This document shows, piece by piece, positions 1 through 10,718 of a stretch of DNA of 64,000 nucleotides. The position numbers and the translations under genes are program-made. Source of the DNA: Paracentrotus lividus (Eukaryota > Echinodermata > Echinoidea > Camarodonta > Echinidae); contig CALNVZ010003426.1 of the NCBI GenBank assembly GCA_940671915.1, forward strand, positions 36,255,024 to 36,319,023, written 5' to 3'. Under the pieces are notes generated by a model. That model saw only the letters and a list, made by a program, of their open reading frames with translations. It ran no database searches and was not told the origin of the DNA. How positions within the stretch are numbered: position 1 is the stretch's first letter; every line of letters begins with the position of its first letter.

Positions 1-521
1 TGCAATTTTAACTCTGAACTTCACTATGATTTTTATGTGAATGATCGTTTCACCAACAAAACTGAATTGCCATTGGTTTTGCAAGTGAATACACCATTTG
101 TATTAATTGTTGTAAACTACACACATTGAAATAGGTTTTTTTTAATGTAATATCGTTTTTACCACAACTGTTTTTCAGAATGAAGTCTTTCATATTTCCT
201 GGCAGTGGATTCAAATAATAAACTATGCTTTTTAAGATCTCTGAAAACAACAACCCAGCTTTAAGATGGTCAACTATGAACCAAGTGCTGTTTTTGCTTA
301 TTAGAAATTTTTCTTCACACACAATACAGTTAAACAGATTGGCCCGAATTCAGGTGGTTTAAAAAAACGTGGACTGAAACCATGGATTATTTAAATTGGT
401 GTAATAGTATGCTTAATTCAAGCTTTTACCATGGTTGAGTCCACTGTTTATTTAAGTTAATCAAAATAAACAGTGGTTTCAACAGTGGACTTGTTAATTA
501 AAACCTGTGGGCTGACTATGC
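1..521. other. Non-coding flank with a small palindromic repeat
   Basis: No gene is supported here. Around 369-491 there is an imperfect inverted repeat: a GTGGACT..AAACCATGG arm is mirrored by CCATGGTTGAGTCCAC, followed by two opposed copies of an ACAGTGG-type motif. It may be a short decayed MITE. The short reading frame over 50-322 on the minus strand has no recognisable domain and no splice or codon support. Confidence 0.4.
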
Positions 522-1211
522 TTAACCCTCAAATGACTGGGGGGTAGCCACCATGGCCCCCCCTCGACATTTTCCGCTACCACTCCGCCCCTCACGCCGC
601 TTGCTGACATTTTACTTTCAAGTCTCGCGCATCTTTTAAAACCATTTTTGTGAAAATCGGTCTTACCGTTACGACGCTGCACGATCTTCAAAAATATCCG
701 TCAGACCGAAAACAGCTCGAAAACGTGATTTTGTGTACAAAGTCAATGCAAATTGAGTTTTCTCACCTAATTCATAAAGATATGATTATTTTCACTTTCA
801 TTGACTGAAATCAATTTATTTTAGCATAATTATGCTTCAAAATGGTTCTTTAATAATTTTTGAGAAAAAAACAAAGAAAAACAAAAGGCCGAAAAAACAA
901 AGAAATACATAAGAAATTCATAAAACAATAAAATACATAAGAAAATAATTTCGATACCAGAATTTTTTTCTATTGCAATTGTTAGGAATGCTATAAGTCT
1001 AATAATACACAAAATTAGCATTCCAGGAGCTTTATTTTTTCAATTAGAGCAAAAAGTATGATTTTGTGCATAAATTAGCATAATTAATTCATATACAATT
1101 TTTTAATATTATATTGAAAAAAATTAACAGTGCAGTCTTGTAGATTACATGGCTCACTACCATCGTGCAGCCTTGACAGCTACCAAAACACCCCAGTCTT
1201 ATTAGGGTTAA
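522..1211. mobile_element. Inverted-repeat element, copy 1 (TTAACCCT family)
   Basis: About 690 bp. It is bounded by TTAACCCT..ACTGGGG on the left and the mirrored CCCCAGT..AGGGTTAA on the right. The interior is homologous, in the same orientation, to 42471-43222: shared blocks include the GCGCATCTTTTAAAAC segment, the ACCGTTACGA segment and the block ending AGCATAATTAATTCATAT. Near 890-950 it carries one or two copies of the core ACAAAGAAATACATAAGAAA, which forms long arrays at 31.6 kb and 34.9 kb. No transposase is visible, so it is non-autonomous. Confidence 0.7.
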
Positions 1212-2100
1212 ACCATAGCAACAGGCATGAGTGCCGCACCCTGTGATAAATGCACATATCCGTATTGAACCTTTCTCAGTGTCTTTGATGAATAAAACGT
1301 AATTGTTACATAAAATCTGCATAATGCATGCTTTCAGACCAGGGTTTTAAAAACCATCTACCGGTATGTGAATTCAGGCCATTGTTTTTCAAATACTGAC
1401 ATATTCTAGCACCAGCAGTAAAGAGTACATGGGTTATCACAAAATTGCACCTGATATATACAATGGTGTCAAGTAGAAGTCAATTATGGCAGGCAATGCA
1501 TTTAAATCACAAATTTAAATATGGCAGTGATTGAGTTTGGCATCATGACTTTGTTTTCTGGTTGAAGCATTGCTTTCTAAATAAAAATAAAGGCACTTTT
1601 AGGAGAATTTGTTATCATGACTACTTTTCTGAGTTTGTAACACTTCATTCTGTGAATGTCGTAATTAGAAGCTTCTTTACCTTCCCTGTTATACATCTAT
1701 TGTACCTCAGACGTTTCTCTCAAAGGTAACTTTCAAAAAAAAATATCCTGCTTTCCCACTTTAGTCTGGATTTGTCCCGCCCTAGCTGTATTCTCCCCCC
1801 CCCCTTTCTCCCACACAAGCACCTCTTAAACTGTTGGAGACGAGCTGATTTGGCTACAACACACATTTCCCATAGACCTCAGCCCGAATATATTCAGGCT
1901 CAGTCCCCAACAGGTTAAACGAAATTGAATTTGAATTACTGTATTTTACCTCATTTACTCTAGTCACGATGTTCAAAGGTACATCGTAGCACCAAAGAGC
2001 TGTTATTATAACCCTAAAAGTAGTTAATGCCCACAAGGAAGCATTTTACTTAAGAGAAGCCAGAGACTCTAACCCAAAGCACCATTAAGCGTGACCCCAT
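1212..2100. other. Intergenic, no gene seen
   Basis: AT-rich sequence with short homopolymers (for example a C run near 1795). No supported exon, RNA gene or structured repeat was found. Confidence 0.5.
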
Positions 2101-2407
2101 GAGATTCTCCAACCAAGACTAGTCCGGCAGTCAGCCCATTGACTTTTGGCCTAAGTGTGCATTGGAATGTTATAGTTTTTTTTAAACTGATTTTGACTGG
2201 TAGGACCTTCTATTTTAACAATCCACATGCTCTGTCAGCATTGAGCAATTTAAGATATATGCGAAAATCCAAAATGGCCACCGGCAGCCATTTTGGATTT
2301 TACATTCACTTATTTTAACATACCTTGAATATTCAAAACATGGAATATAGGGGTTTTAGTGGGTGGAGAATCCAAATTTGAAGTTATTTTGGGGATACGA
2401 CCATGTT
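2101..2407 (+). repeat. Left long terminal inverted repeat
   Basis: 307 bp, inverted relative to 9964-10269. Landmarks in order are GAGATTCTC, TAGTCCGGCAGTCA, GCATTGGAATGTTATA, TTAACAATCCACATGC, the AAAATGGC..GCCATTTT palindrome, AAAACATGGAATATA, GTGGGTGGAGAATCC and GACCATGTT. Confidence 0.9.
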
Positions 2408-4482
2408 ATGATGTTTAAATATTGAAATTGGGGTTGTATTAAAATCTGGAGCCCCCCCCCCCCTCATAGATAGCCCTATGCAATAAAATTTAGTAGGTAA
2501 ATGGAAGGAATGTGATTTAGTCTTGAATATTTCCCTCCATTATTTTTTGTTTTTATAGAAAAAAAAAAAAAACAGTTTATAGAGTACTAGTATTGGGAAT
2601 ACGGGTTGATGTGAGAGGGGGTGGGGGGGGGGTGGTAGTGCCCATTTTATAACACATACTAGATACAAATCAAATATGGTTCACGTTATGACGATGGCAA
2701 ATATAATTTACTGACACCTATATGGCTACAATTTATTGCTTATAAAGGAATCTTAGACAGGTTGCGATTGGGCTGCCCTCATTTTTATGTACCAGAAATC
2801 AATTTTTTTAAGCAGAGTGTCTGAAGACACAGACTATCACATCAATTGGCTTGGATTTGATTAGTCAAAAGTTTATGTGATGAGCTGAAGAAGAGATTCT
2901 GTTCAATCCCTGTAAGTAAATTTTCATTTTCATAATTATTATTGATTAAACAGATAAAAGAAAAGGAATGAATTTATGGTAATTATTTTAGGTAATCCAT
3001 GAAGAACATAATTAGGATCGTATTTATACTCCAGGACCATGCTGTTTTTCAAACACTTCTTCAGTCCCACTAATACCAAATTAGAAGAAAAAAAGTGTGA
3101 GAAATGTGATTGTAAAATAATTGTTAGAATTCCAAACAATGAAACTGTTGTATCAATTACATTTTATACTTGATAACAGCACTTACTTTGTGCATTTAAA
3201 TTTAAATATCCTTTTATAAAATTTAAGGAGAAAAAAGGCATTAGATCTAGTATTAATAATAGTCTGCATAACTAATAATAATAATGATATATATATTTTT
3301 TAAATAATTAAATACATGTATTCACCTACCTTACAGGCAAATGACCTAGACTACACATGTCTACATTTTGTGTAGTATAGGCATACAGCCCTTTGTCGAC
3401 CCATAGGCCTACAGTGTGGACCACAGATATCTAAGTTAGATGTGGACATCACTTATTTGGCCTTGCAAAACAGCCTCTGGATAATCTATAAGTCATGTAA
3501 GCCTTTCATGGTAAGTTCATGTACTATTGTGAAAGACAAAGTGGGTAAATATATCAAATAATTGGGGCTACATTGTTTGCACCTGAGACATGGCATGCGA
3601 GACAGTTTTAAATATGGTTTTTTAAGAAAATCATGTTCTTTAATATATTTCTCTAATATGCCGAATATTTAATGCAGAAGATATCCTTGCTATATTTCAA
3701 GGATATATTAATTCAGATTCACAAATTCACATATATACATAAACAGAAATAGAAGATTTGATGAATTCTAAATTACGAAAGATATATATATATATCTATA
3801 TCTTTATAAGAAGAAATTTTACTTTGTAAGCTCTATATTCCTTTTCTCTCTCTTGTATAAAATAATAATTCAAATATATTCTGGAGGATAGTTTAACATA
3901 TCAGATCCCTTTCTTTATTTCCAGATTTCTTTGATGTGAATCAAAGTAAAAGACCTTTCATCTGCTTAGCTGTTTGACAAATTGAGCAGTAACAGGTAAT
4001 GGAATGAACATTGTTAAAACTGTAATCAATATAATGTACAATTTTTGTTGAAAGTATTGAAACATGAGGTCTAAGCACTGATAATGATTATGGGTTAAGT
4101 ATTGTCCAGGGCATATAGAGATTCCCATCTGTTGCGTTGTCTTCTTTTTTTAATATAATGTCCAAAGTTTTATTCTTTCCTGGATTGGAAGGCAATTAGG
4201 GCGGAAGGAAACTTGATTTTTAAAGCTCAAAAGCTCATAAGAATGGAAAAGGGTAATAATGGTGATATGAAAGTACCACAAAATCAGAGTGAATATTTAA
4301 CATATGGAAAACATCTAATCATAATTAACACTATTTGTTATCATTAGCAGTATCTCCTTTCTCATCGTCATCATCATTATTGTGTGTTGGTCTTGTCAAA
4401 CATTTTTTTTTCTAAATGAGACTCTCAAACTATTAAATTCATTTCTCTTTATTCCACAGATCTGGTTTTACTTGACCTAAAC
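2408..4482. other. 5' non-coding part of the long-TIR unit
   Basis: About 2 kb of AT-rich DNA between the left inverted repeat and the ATG at 4483. Immediately upstream of the coding region is a good 3' splice site, a pyrimidine-rich tract ending ATTCCACAG at about 4459. The coding exon may therefore be preceded by an untranslated exon somewhere in this stretch; that exon could not be placed. Confidence 0.5.
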
Positions 4483-6420
4483 ATGGAGGACGGATGCTTC
4501 TTTGAATGGAGGTTTGACTGTGGTGGAAGAACACAAGACTTGTCTAGTCCTACAGAAAAGCGTATAAAGACAATAATTAAGTGTAGCAAACAGTACGAAG
4601 ATGGTATTCATGAGAAAATTGAAAACAAAAGTCAAATTCAAGCTCATAGAAATTGTACTGACAGCTATTGTCATCCTACAAATGTAAAGAAAGCTATCAA
4701 ACGTAAACAAAGTAATGATCAAACAACCATTTCACAGAATTCACAAAAAATACGAAAACGTTCTGACATTCCAGATTTCAATTTTCGTCAACACTGCCTG
4801 TACTGTGGTGAGGTATGTCTGACTGAGAGAAATCCCCAAAACCCTACAAGGTGGCAGCCTGCCTTTGTCTGCAGACAAGTAGAAAGACCAGACAGCAGGT
4901 CCTTAAAACAAGAAACTCTTGACACCTGTAGTGAGAGGAATGACAAGTGGGCATCAGAAGTCCGACTCAGGATTTCTGGGGCTTTAAGTGACTTGCATGC
5001 AGCTGATGCACGCTACCATGTAGATTGTCGTTTAAAGTTTCGATTGACTCGTTATTCTCCTTACGCAGATGTCGCAAAAAGGAAAACCGAATACAAAGAT
5101 GAGGCTTTTGAATCTTTAGTTCAGGAAATGTCAAATGACCAATCAAAGATTTGGAATTCGGTAGAACTTTTTAAGCTGTACACAGAGAGTGGAGGACATG
5201 CTGTGTCAAGGAGAGTACTTGTAGCTAAATTATCTGAACACTTTAAGGACAATCTCATGGCATTGTCATCCCCCGGTGTAGCAACAATTCTAGCATTCAA
5301 GAGCAGGGCAAAAGACATCCTCAGAGTCATCCCAGACTTAGAAGATGACTGCGACCTTGCAGTTTCATGGGTAAAAGACATGATACTCCAAGAAACCAAG
5401 ACAATGAAAACTGAAAGAAACAAGTACAAGGTTGAGATAAACCTGGAAGAAATAAAGCAGAAGTCAAGTGACACTGTTCTCAATCTCTTGGCACAGTTGT
5501 CTCCTAAGCTGGACAGCACACTTCCAGCTTTTCTCATTGCAAATATGATCACATCTGTGCTGACAGACTTCCCAACTGAGTTACAGATCACCTTGGCCGT
5601 CCTTTTGAGAGATTCCAAGGAGTTGGTGAAGACTATGAATGACTTCGGTGTGACATGCACTTATGATGAATTACTGCGCTTCAAAAGATCAGTAGCCGTA
5701 GAAGCTGCCAAGGGGAGTAAATTGACTGCCATATCGAGTGCTGAAGATGGTCTAGTGCAAATTACCGCCGGCAACTTTGACGCAGATATTGCATCTCAGA
5801 ATGGAAAATTGGCAACGCATTCATTAGCAGTTCTTATGACACAACCTGAGGGCAACTCTGACCAACCTACACAACATGAAGTCCCACGTCTAAAGAGAAA
5901 TGAAATGTCAACAAAAATTGACTACAAAGTTGACACTGTGAGGTATAATGGTCCAAAGAAGCCAGAGATGCAACCAATCAAGTATCAAGTTCTACCACTG
6001 AAAGTCATTGCGCAGATGGCAGTGTCGAGACAACGAGCCAATAAAAGTGACTTCACTTTCCTGAAAAGGGTGATTCAGAATGACAAAACTCCCGAGTTCA
6101 ATGGTTACAACACAGGTATTTGCCGTGATGAAGGAAAACCTCTACAGCCAAGAACAAAGGCAGTATACATGCCACCGGCTCATCCTGACACAATAATGAC
6201 AGCCATGAGCAAAGCACAAGAGATGACAGAAAAATGTGGTCAGAAGTACACATTGTTCACAGTTGATCAACAGCTCTACAAAGTTGTAATAGACGTGAAG
6301 TGGGCATACCCAGAGTTGTATCAGAACGTCATCCCTCGGTTGGGTGGTATGCACTTGTTGATGAGTTTTGTTGGTTCAGTTGGAACACTCATGGCTGACA
6401 CTGGCCTTGCAGAGTTCTAG
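4483..6420 (+). CDS. 5' reading frame of the FEN-like element gene (zinc-binding N-terminus)
   Basis: 645 codons starting at an ATG in context AACATGG, 24 bp after a strong 3' splice site. Cys/His clusters at residues ~105-113 and ~178-183 suggest a treble-clef-like or C2HC zinc site. A long lysine- and glutamate-rich stretch follows, then a conserved-looking block (FTVDQQLYKVV..RLGGMHLLMSFVG). It ends at TAG 6418-6420 where the frame is broken; the homologous sense continues in the next frame. Confidence 0.75.
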   Translation: MEDGCFFEWRFDCGGRTQDLSSPTEKRIKTIIKCSKQYEDGIHEKIENKSQIQAHRNCTDSYCHPTNVKKAIKRKQSNDQTTISQNSQKIRKRSDIPDFNFRQHCLYCGEVCLTERNPQNPTRWQPAFVCRQVERPDSRSLKQETLDTCSERNDKWASEVRLRISGALSDLHAADARYHVDCRLKFRLTRYSPYADVAKRKTEYKDEAFESLVQEMSNDQSKIWNSVELFKLYTESGGHAVSRRVLVAKLSEHFKDNLMALSSPGVATILAFKSRAKDILRVIPDLEDDCDLAVSWVKDMILQETKTMKTERNKYKVEINLEEIKQKSSDTVLNLLAQLSPKLDSTLPAFLIANMITSVLTDFPTELQITLAVLLRDSKELVKTMNDFGVTCTYDELLRFKRSVAVEAAKGSKLTAISSAEDGLVQITAGNFDADIASQNGKLATHSLAVLMTQPEGNSDQPTQHEVPRLKRNEMSTKIDYKVDTVRYNGPKKPEMQPIKYQVLPLKVIAQMAVSRQRANKSDFTFLKRVIQNDKTPEFNGYNTGICRDEGKPLQPRTKAVYMPPAHPDTIMTAMSKAQEMTEKCGQKYTLFTVDQQLYKVVIDVKWAYPELYQNVIPRLGGMHLLMSFVGSVGTLMADTGLAEF

Positions 6421-6446
6421 CATCCACATTTGGAGGTGTTGGCAAG

Positions 6447-8903
6447 ATGATGACAGGGAAGAAATTTCCTATGAACATGAGAGCCATGAGAATGGTAGTT
6501 GAAGAGCTCCTTCGAGATATTCTCTCGATTGGTCATGCCACGTCCCAAGAAGAACTTCTGGCAGAACTGGATAGCCTCTCGTTAAAAAGCCGGACAGCAA
6601 TGATGTGGATTCAAAATCTCATCAAGCCTGTGTTCATCATGATGGCGTATGTAAGGGCTGAGAGAGAAGCTGATTGGGCCCTTCATCTGTACACAGTGAA
6701 GCTCATGATCCCATACTTTTTTGCATCTGCACATGTCAATTATGCTCGATATTCTTTGGTGTATCTCAGGAGCATGGAAGGTCTCCCCAAGGATGTCGTT
6801 CAGAAGTTCTGGCAAGGTCAACATGTCATGAGACATAAGGCAGGTATTTGGAATGGGCTTTGGAGTGACATGTATATTGAGACGACGTTTATGAGATACG
6901 GACATGGGAAGAGCGGCATCATCGGAATCACGCCCAAACCCGAGACCATAGAGACATGGGCCCTTAGTTTGCACGTTTGTGGCAAGATGATTCAAGATCT
7001 ATCGGACATTCGTGAAAATGCATCATGCAGCAATGTGACAAAACATAAAGAAGAGTATGCATATCGTGTCACTGCAGATAGCATCGACAGAAAGAGTATC
7101 AGAAGTAAATTAGACACCTGCATCCATCCCTTGGAGCCAAATGATCACCCCAAAGGTCTTGTTAATGTCGTGAACGGCCGCATAGCCTCAGACTCGGTCA
7201 ATGTCGATAATGCTGAAGAACTAGGATTCAAACAGATGGAGGAATTCGAGCGTAATCTCCCACGAGGCTTCTACTCTGCAAAATCAAAGAAGGCTTTCCT
7301 GATGAGTTCTGGAAAGAAGGCAATCGACATTGGAGGCTCAAAAGTGTATGACACTAAACTGATCTACTCACGAATTATTGGAGTACAAGCAAGTTCAAGG
7401 GATCTGGATTTCAGTGATGTGATGGCTTGTGAACTGTCGCCTGTGCCTACAGCACTGTTTGATGACTGCGGTGACATGAGAATCGCTAAATCCAAGGCCA
7501 CCTTGAAGAATCAAACCAAGGTGGAAGTTTCGACAAGACAGACAGAAAAACAGCAAGGTGAATCACGCACAGTAATTGATGGCTGTGCCCTCCTTTGGAT
7601 CCCCAGCTGGCCGTCATCTTCACCAACAAGAGAGGCAACTGTGGCAGATTACGTGAACAAGTTCAAGGGCAAAGTAGCTGATTATCTTAAGTCTGGAGAC
7701 ACGTATCTAATCTTTGATCGCTACATTGATTATAGCATGAAGTGTACTACCAGATCGTCCCGGGGAAATGACGGATCACGGGTATATCAGCTGAGCCTGT
7801 CATCACCTCTTCCTTCCCAGAAACTAGCTCTCACCGTTAGCGAAAACAAGAGACAACTAATTCAGATCATATCCAAAGAACTTCAAAACGACAGTGATTT
7901 AATGAGATGGAGCAGACACAAGCTTGTCATCACTGACCAAGAAGCAGTCCCTACTGAAGTTCGACCTGATGGGTCACTAACACGGAGGCAGGATATGTCA
8001 ACTAATCATGAGGAAGCCGATACCATTATTGTCCAGCAGGCCATCAAACTCGCAGCCAATGATGGTAGTTTAACACAAGTGATCGCCGACGACACAGATG
8101 TGTACATTCTGTTGCTACATCATTACAACTTGCAAGGTCTTACATCCCCTATAGTGATGAAGTCACCCATCAAGGATAGGACTGTGATTGACATACCCGG
8201 CACAGTCAACAAGCTCAAGGACATTATCCATCTTATACTACCAGGTCATGCACTGACGGGCTGTGACACAGTTGGCGCATGTTTTGGCATTGGCAAGGGG
8301 ACTCTCATTAAAGTCTTAAGAAACAACCCTAGGATGCAGCTGGAATCAGTAGGAGACCTTGAGGCCAACATGACGACTGTCATAAATGAAGCGACTGCAC
8401 TAATTGGAGCTTGCTATGGGCAACCACATACTACGTCAATGACAGAAGCACGCTGGAACACGTGGCGATCAAAAGTAGGACGACCAGGGGTAACGAACAT
8501 GCCAAATCTTTTTTCCCTTCCACCGACAACAGAGGCCTTCACAGAAAACACGAAACGTGCTCACCTTCAAACGTGGATCTGGAGGAAGGCTCTTGAACCA
8601 AATCTTGACTTCCCAGACCCAAGAGATTATGGATACACAAAGGATCAGAAAACAAAATCTCTCCTACCAATTACAGTACCGACAAATGTAAAGCTCGCTC
8701 CTTCAAGCATCCTCAAACTAATTCGCTGCACATGTTCAAGTGACATGCCTTGCCGAACAATGGCATGTGGCTGTCACAAGTCAAAGCTAGCATGTACACT
8801 GTTTTGTTCATGTAGAGGCACCATAGCTTGTCAAAATTCCCAAACCAGGGAGGCAAGAGATGTACCTAATAGTGCAGGAGAAGGAGATGAATTAGATGAA
8901 TGA
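6447..8903 (+). CDS. 3' reading frame of the FEN-like element gene (nuclease motifs, CXC tail)
   Basis: 818 codons if counted from the ATG at 6447, although the frame is open from about 6420 and continues the upstream protein. Approximate residue positions: IFDRYIDYSMK at ~414, HEEAD at ~520, DTDV at ~547, TGCDT at ~603, GIGKGT at ~612, and the Cys-rich tail at 759-800. These acidic pairs match the layout of FEN/XPG metal-binding residues, with a helix-hairpin-like GIG motif after the last one. It ends in an acidic GEGDELDE tail and stop TGA. Confidence 0.75.
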   Translation: MMTGKKFPMNMRAMRMVVEELLRDILSIGHATSQEELLAELDSLSLKSRTAMMWIQNLIKPVFIMMAYVRAEREADWALHLYTVKLMIPYFFASAHVNYARYSLVYLRSMEGLPKDVVQKFWQGQHVMRHKAGIWNGLWSDMYIETTFMRYGHGKSGIIGITPKPETIETWALSLHVCGKMIQDLSDIRENASCSNVTKHKEEYAYRVTADSIDRKSIRSKLDTCIHPLEPNDHPKGLVNVVNGRIASDSVNVDNAEELGFKQMEEFERNLPRGFYSAKSKKAFLMSSGKKAIDIGGSKVYDTKLIYSRIIGVQASSRDLDFSDVMACELSPVPTALFDDCGDMRIAKSKATLKNQTKVEVSTRQTEKQQGESRTVIDGCALLWIPSWPSSSPTREATVADYVNKFKGKVADYLKSGDTYLIFDRYIDYSMKCTTRSSRGNDGSRVYQLSLSSPLPSQKLALTVSENKRQLIQIISKELQNDSDLMRWSRHKLVITDQEAVPTEVRPDGSLTRRQDMSTNHEEADTIIVQQAIKLAANDGSLTQVIADDTDVYILLLHHYNLQGLTSPIVMKSPIKDRTVIDIPGTVNKLKDIIHLILPGHALTGCDTVGACFGIGKGTLIKVLRNNPRMQLESVGDLEANMTTVINEATALIGACYGQPHTTSMTEARWNTWRSKVGRPGVTNMPNLFSLPPTTEAFTENTKRAHLQTWIWRKALEPNLDFPDPRDYGYTKDQKTKSLLPITVPTNVKLAPSSILKLIRCTCSSDMPCRTMACGCHKSKLACTLFCSCRGTIACQNSQTREARDVPNSAGEGDELDE

Positions 8904-9963
8904 ACGGGCTCTGAGCCATATAGAGTACAATTGACAATTTGTTTGTTTTCAGGGCAGAGGCACCATTATATCACTTCCACTTGATGAAAGAATCAAGTGA
9001 TTATGTTCATTTTCTTTTTTCAAATGAACACAATTATTAAATTGTTTCAGTTAGTTTTGTAGTATCACCTTCTCACCTTGTTTTAACAGCTGTAGTCAAA
9101 GGTAATATTAATCTGTGTAGCAGCTTTGGAAATATGAGAATAATAATCACGCATGATTAAAGACATTTTACAGCACGCTTTAAAGAATGTAAAGAGGATT
9201 GAAGATTCGTTTTCTTGTATATCTTAATGAGGGCTTTATTTATGAATGTGCTTTCCAAAACAGTACATTTGTTTCAGTCAGTTATTAAAACATCCTATAT
9301 TTCTTTTTAATTATTTGACTTAATTACGTAAAGAATATCTATTTCTAATTCAATATTGAATGTTAACTGGACAGCGTGTTGAAAAATCATAAAACCCTTA
9401 TAAAAAATCATGTGAACTTTATTCAGTCATGTGGCAATGTTAGATGGAATAATTGGTATGTGGATCTATTTATTGATATGGGGGGGGGGGGGGGGGGGGT
9501 CCCTGCATAGGTTAATGTAGCCAGGAAATATCAATTAGATTATTATATTGCACCATCCCAAAGAGACTAATGTTAATACAAAGCATTATAGATATTCTAA
9601 AAACAAATGAATACAAACAAAAACAAACCAACAAAAACAAAATACACAAACATGGAAAAACATTAAAACCAGAAGAATACATTAGAAACGATAGGCCTGT
9701 ATAAATCTACATTTATATAAATACATATACGAATAGTGCCAGCATAAATATTGAAAATATTGCACTTTATCCTGATATTATTGCAATTGATGCATGGTGA
9801 ATTATCTCCTTTGTACTAATCCTCCCACATTGTCGAAATAAAAATACAGGAACTAAATGATCAATAGTGTGTTCATGTGTTGTCCTTATATTACTTTATA
9901 CATATATATAATATGTGGCAGACATCTTGGAAAATGGTCTCTAATCTTAAAATTGGTCAGCAA
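8904..9963. other. 3' non-coding part of the long-TIR unit
   Basis: AT-rich with no gene. It contains a run of about 19 G at 9481-9499. It probably includes the 3' UTR of the 4483-8903 gene. Confidence 0.5.
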
Positions 9964-10269
9964 AACATGGTCATATCTCCAAAATAACTTCAAATTTGGA
10001 TTCTCCACCCACTAAAACCCTTATATTCCATGTTTTGAATATTTTAGGCATGTTAAAGTAAGTGAATGTAAAATCCAAGATGGCTGCCGGCGGCCATTTT
10101 GGATTTTCGCATATATCTTAAATTGCTCAATGCTGACAGAGCTCCAGCATGTGGATTGTTAAAATAGAAGGTCTCACCATTCAAAATCAGTTTTTAAAAA
10201 GATATAACATTCCAATGCAACCTTACCCCCCTTGACTGCCGGACTAGACCCCTAGCAAATGAGAATCTC
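9964..10269 (-). repeat. Right long terminal inverted repeat
   Basis: 306 bp, the mirror image of 2101-2407, ending at GAGAATCTC (10261-10269). The inner palindrome is at about 10070-10107. Divergence from the left copy is moderate, with several substitutions and a few small indels, which points to an insertion that is not very recent. Confidence 0.9.
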
Positions 10270-10575
10270 GGGCCAATATGCACATTGCCAGAACAAAGTA
10301 CAAAATTCCTTGCGGCCAGAAGCCACATTTAAGGTTATAAGAGCTCTCTAGTGGTATGTTTTAACATTATGATAACAATAAATGAGGGAAGATACAATGA
10401 TCCAGATGCACTTTTGTCACATATTGTGTATTGTGATGAACTGTAGAGTTGCTCTATGACTAATTATAACACTCTCAGGAGCCTTTTCCTTTACTTAATA
10501 CAGGTCGTTGAGGTCCTGAGTAAACCTACCAGGCAGAGGACTTCAGCGAGTGGAACTACAAGGTCATGACTGCCC

Positions 10576-10718
10576 TCATGTGCTTGTAGCATTACTCCAA
10601 GGGACCCAGCAGTTTTGATGTAATCTGGGATTGCTCTTTGGGTCCTGTCTTTTGTTGCGAACAGCTACCATCGTTGATTTGTAGTATTGAACTCTATCCA
10701 GCAGTTGTTGAACCTTAT
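10576..10718 (-). CDS. ARSB-like: Gene A last coding exon
   Basis: Enters after a TTTTCACAG acceptor in phase with exon 9 (G|AT gives Asp). It encodes [18 protein letters not shown].., then a conserved NCWVPW, and ends ATSTCTOP with TGA at 10576-10578. It is clearly homologous to the last exon of gene B (46932-47107), which is longer at its 3' end. It is too short and too spliced to show up as a long open frame. Confidence 0.85.

Larger units (their letters stand above)
4483..8903 (+). pseudogene. Transposon-like zinc-finger/FEN-like nuclease gene, one frameshift
   Basis: Two long reading frames, 4483-6420 (645 codons) and 6420-8903, read as one protein of about 1,470 residues once a single-base loss at about 6414 is allowed for. 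The protein sense is continuous across the break: ..TGLAE, then VLASTFGGVGKMM in the next frame. Domains visible: an N-terminal zinc-binding region (HCLYCGEVC near residue 105, then HVDC near 178), a long mostly helical middle, and in the second half IFDRYIDYSMK, HEEAD, DTDV and GCDT followed by GIGKGT. The order and spacing of these acidic motifs resemble FEN1/XPG flap nucleases. A C-terminal cysteine cluster with CTC, CGC and CSC pairs resembles tesmin/TSO1 CXC repeats. The protein type looks like the large multicopy families of invertebrate genomes, but no named family is claimed. The nuclease role is inference. The single lesion could be a decay mutation or an assembly error. Confidence 0.6.
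2101..10269. mobile_element. ~8.2-kb candidate transposon with ~306-bp terminal inverted repeats
   Basis: The sequence at 2101-2407 reappears in inverted orientation at 9964-10269. The match runs end to end, from GAGATTCTC at the outer tip to GACCATGTT at the inner edge, with scattered substitutions and small indels. Between the repeats lies one long coding gene (4483-8903) and otherwise non-coding DNA. Each terminal repeat also has an internal palindrome built on AAAATCCAAAATGGC / GCCATTTTGGATTTT (about 2264-2301 and 10070-10107). No clear target-site duplication is visible outside either tip. Alternatives are one transposon with long inverted repeats, or a gene flanked by two unrelated inverted copies of a ~300-bp MITE. 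The element ends about 300 bp from the last exon of sulfatase gene A. Confidence 0.6.

Noticed and set aside
6400..6450. Programmed -1 ribosomal frameshift
   Set aside because: No slippery heptamer or obvious downstream stem at the join; a single-base loss is simpler.
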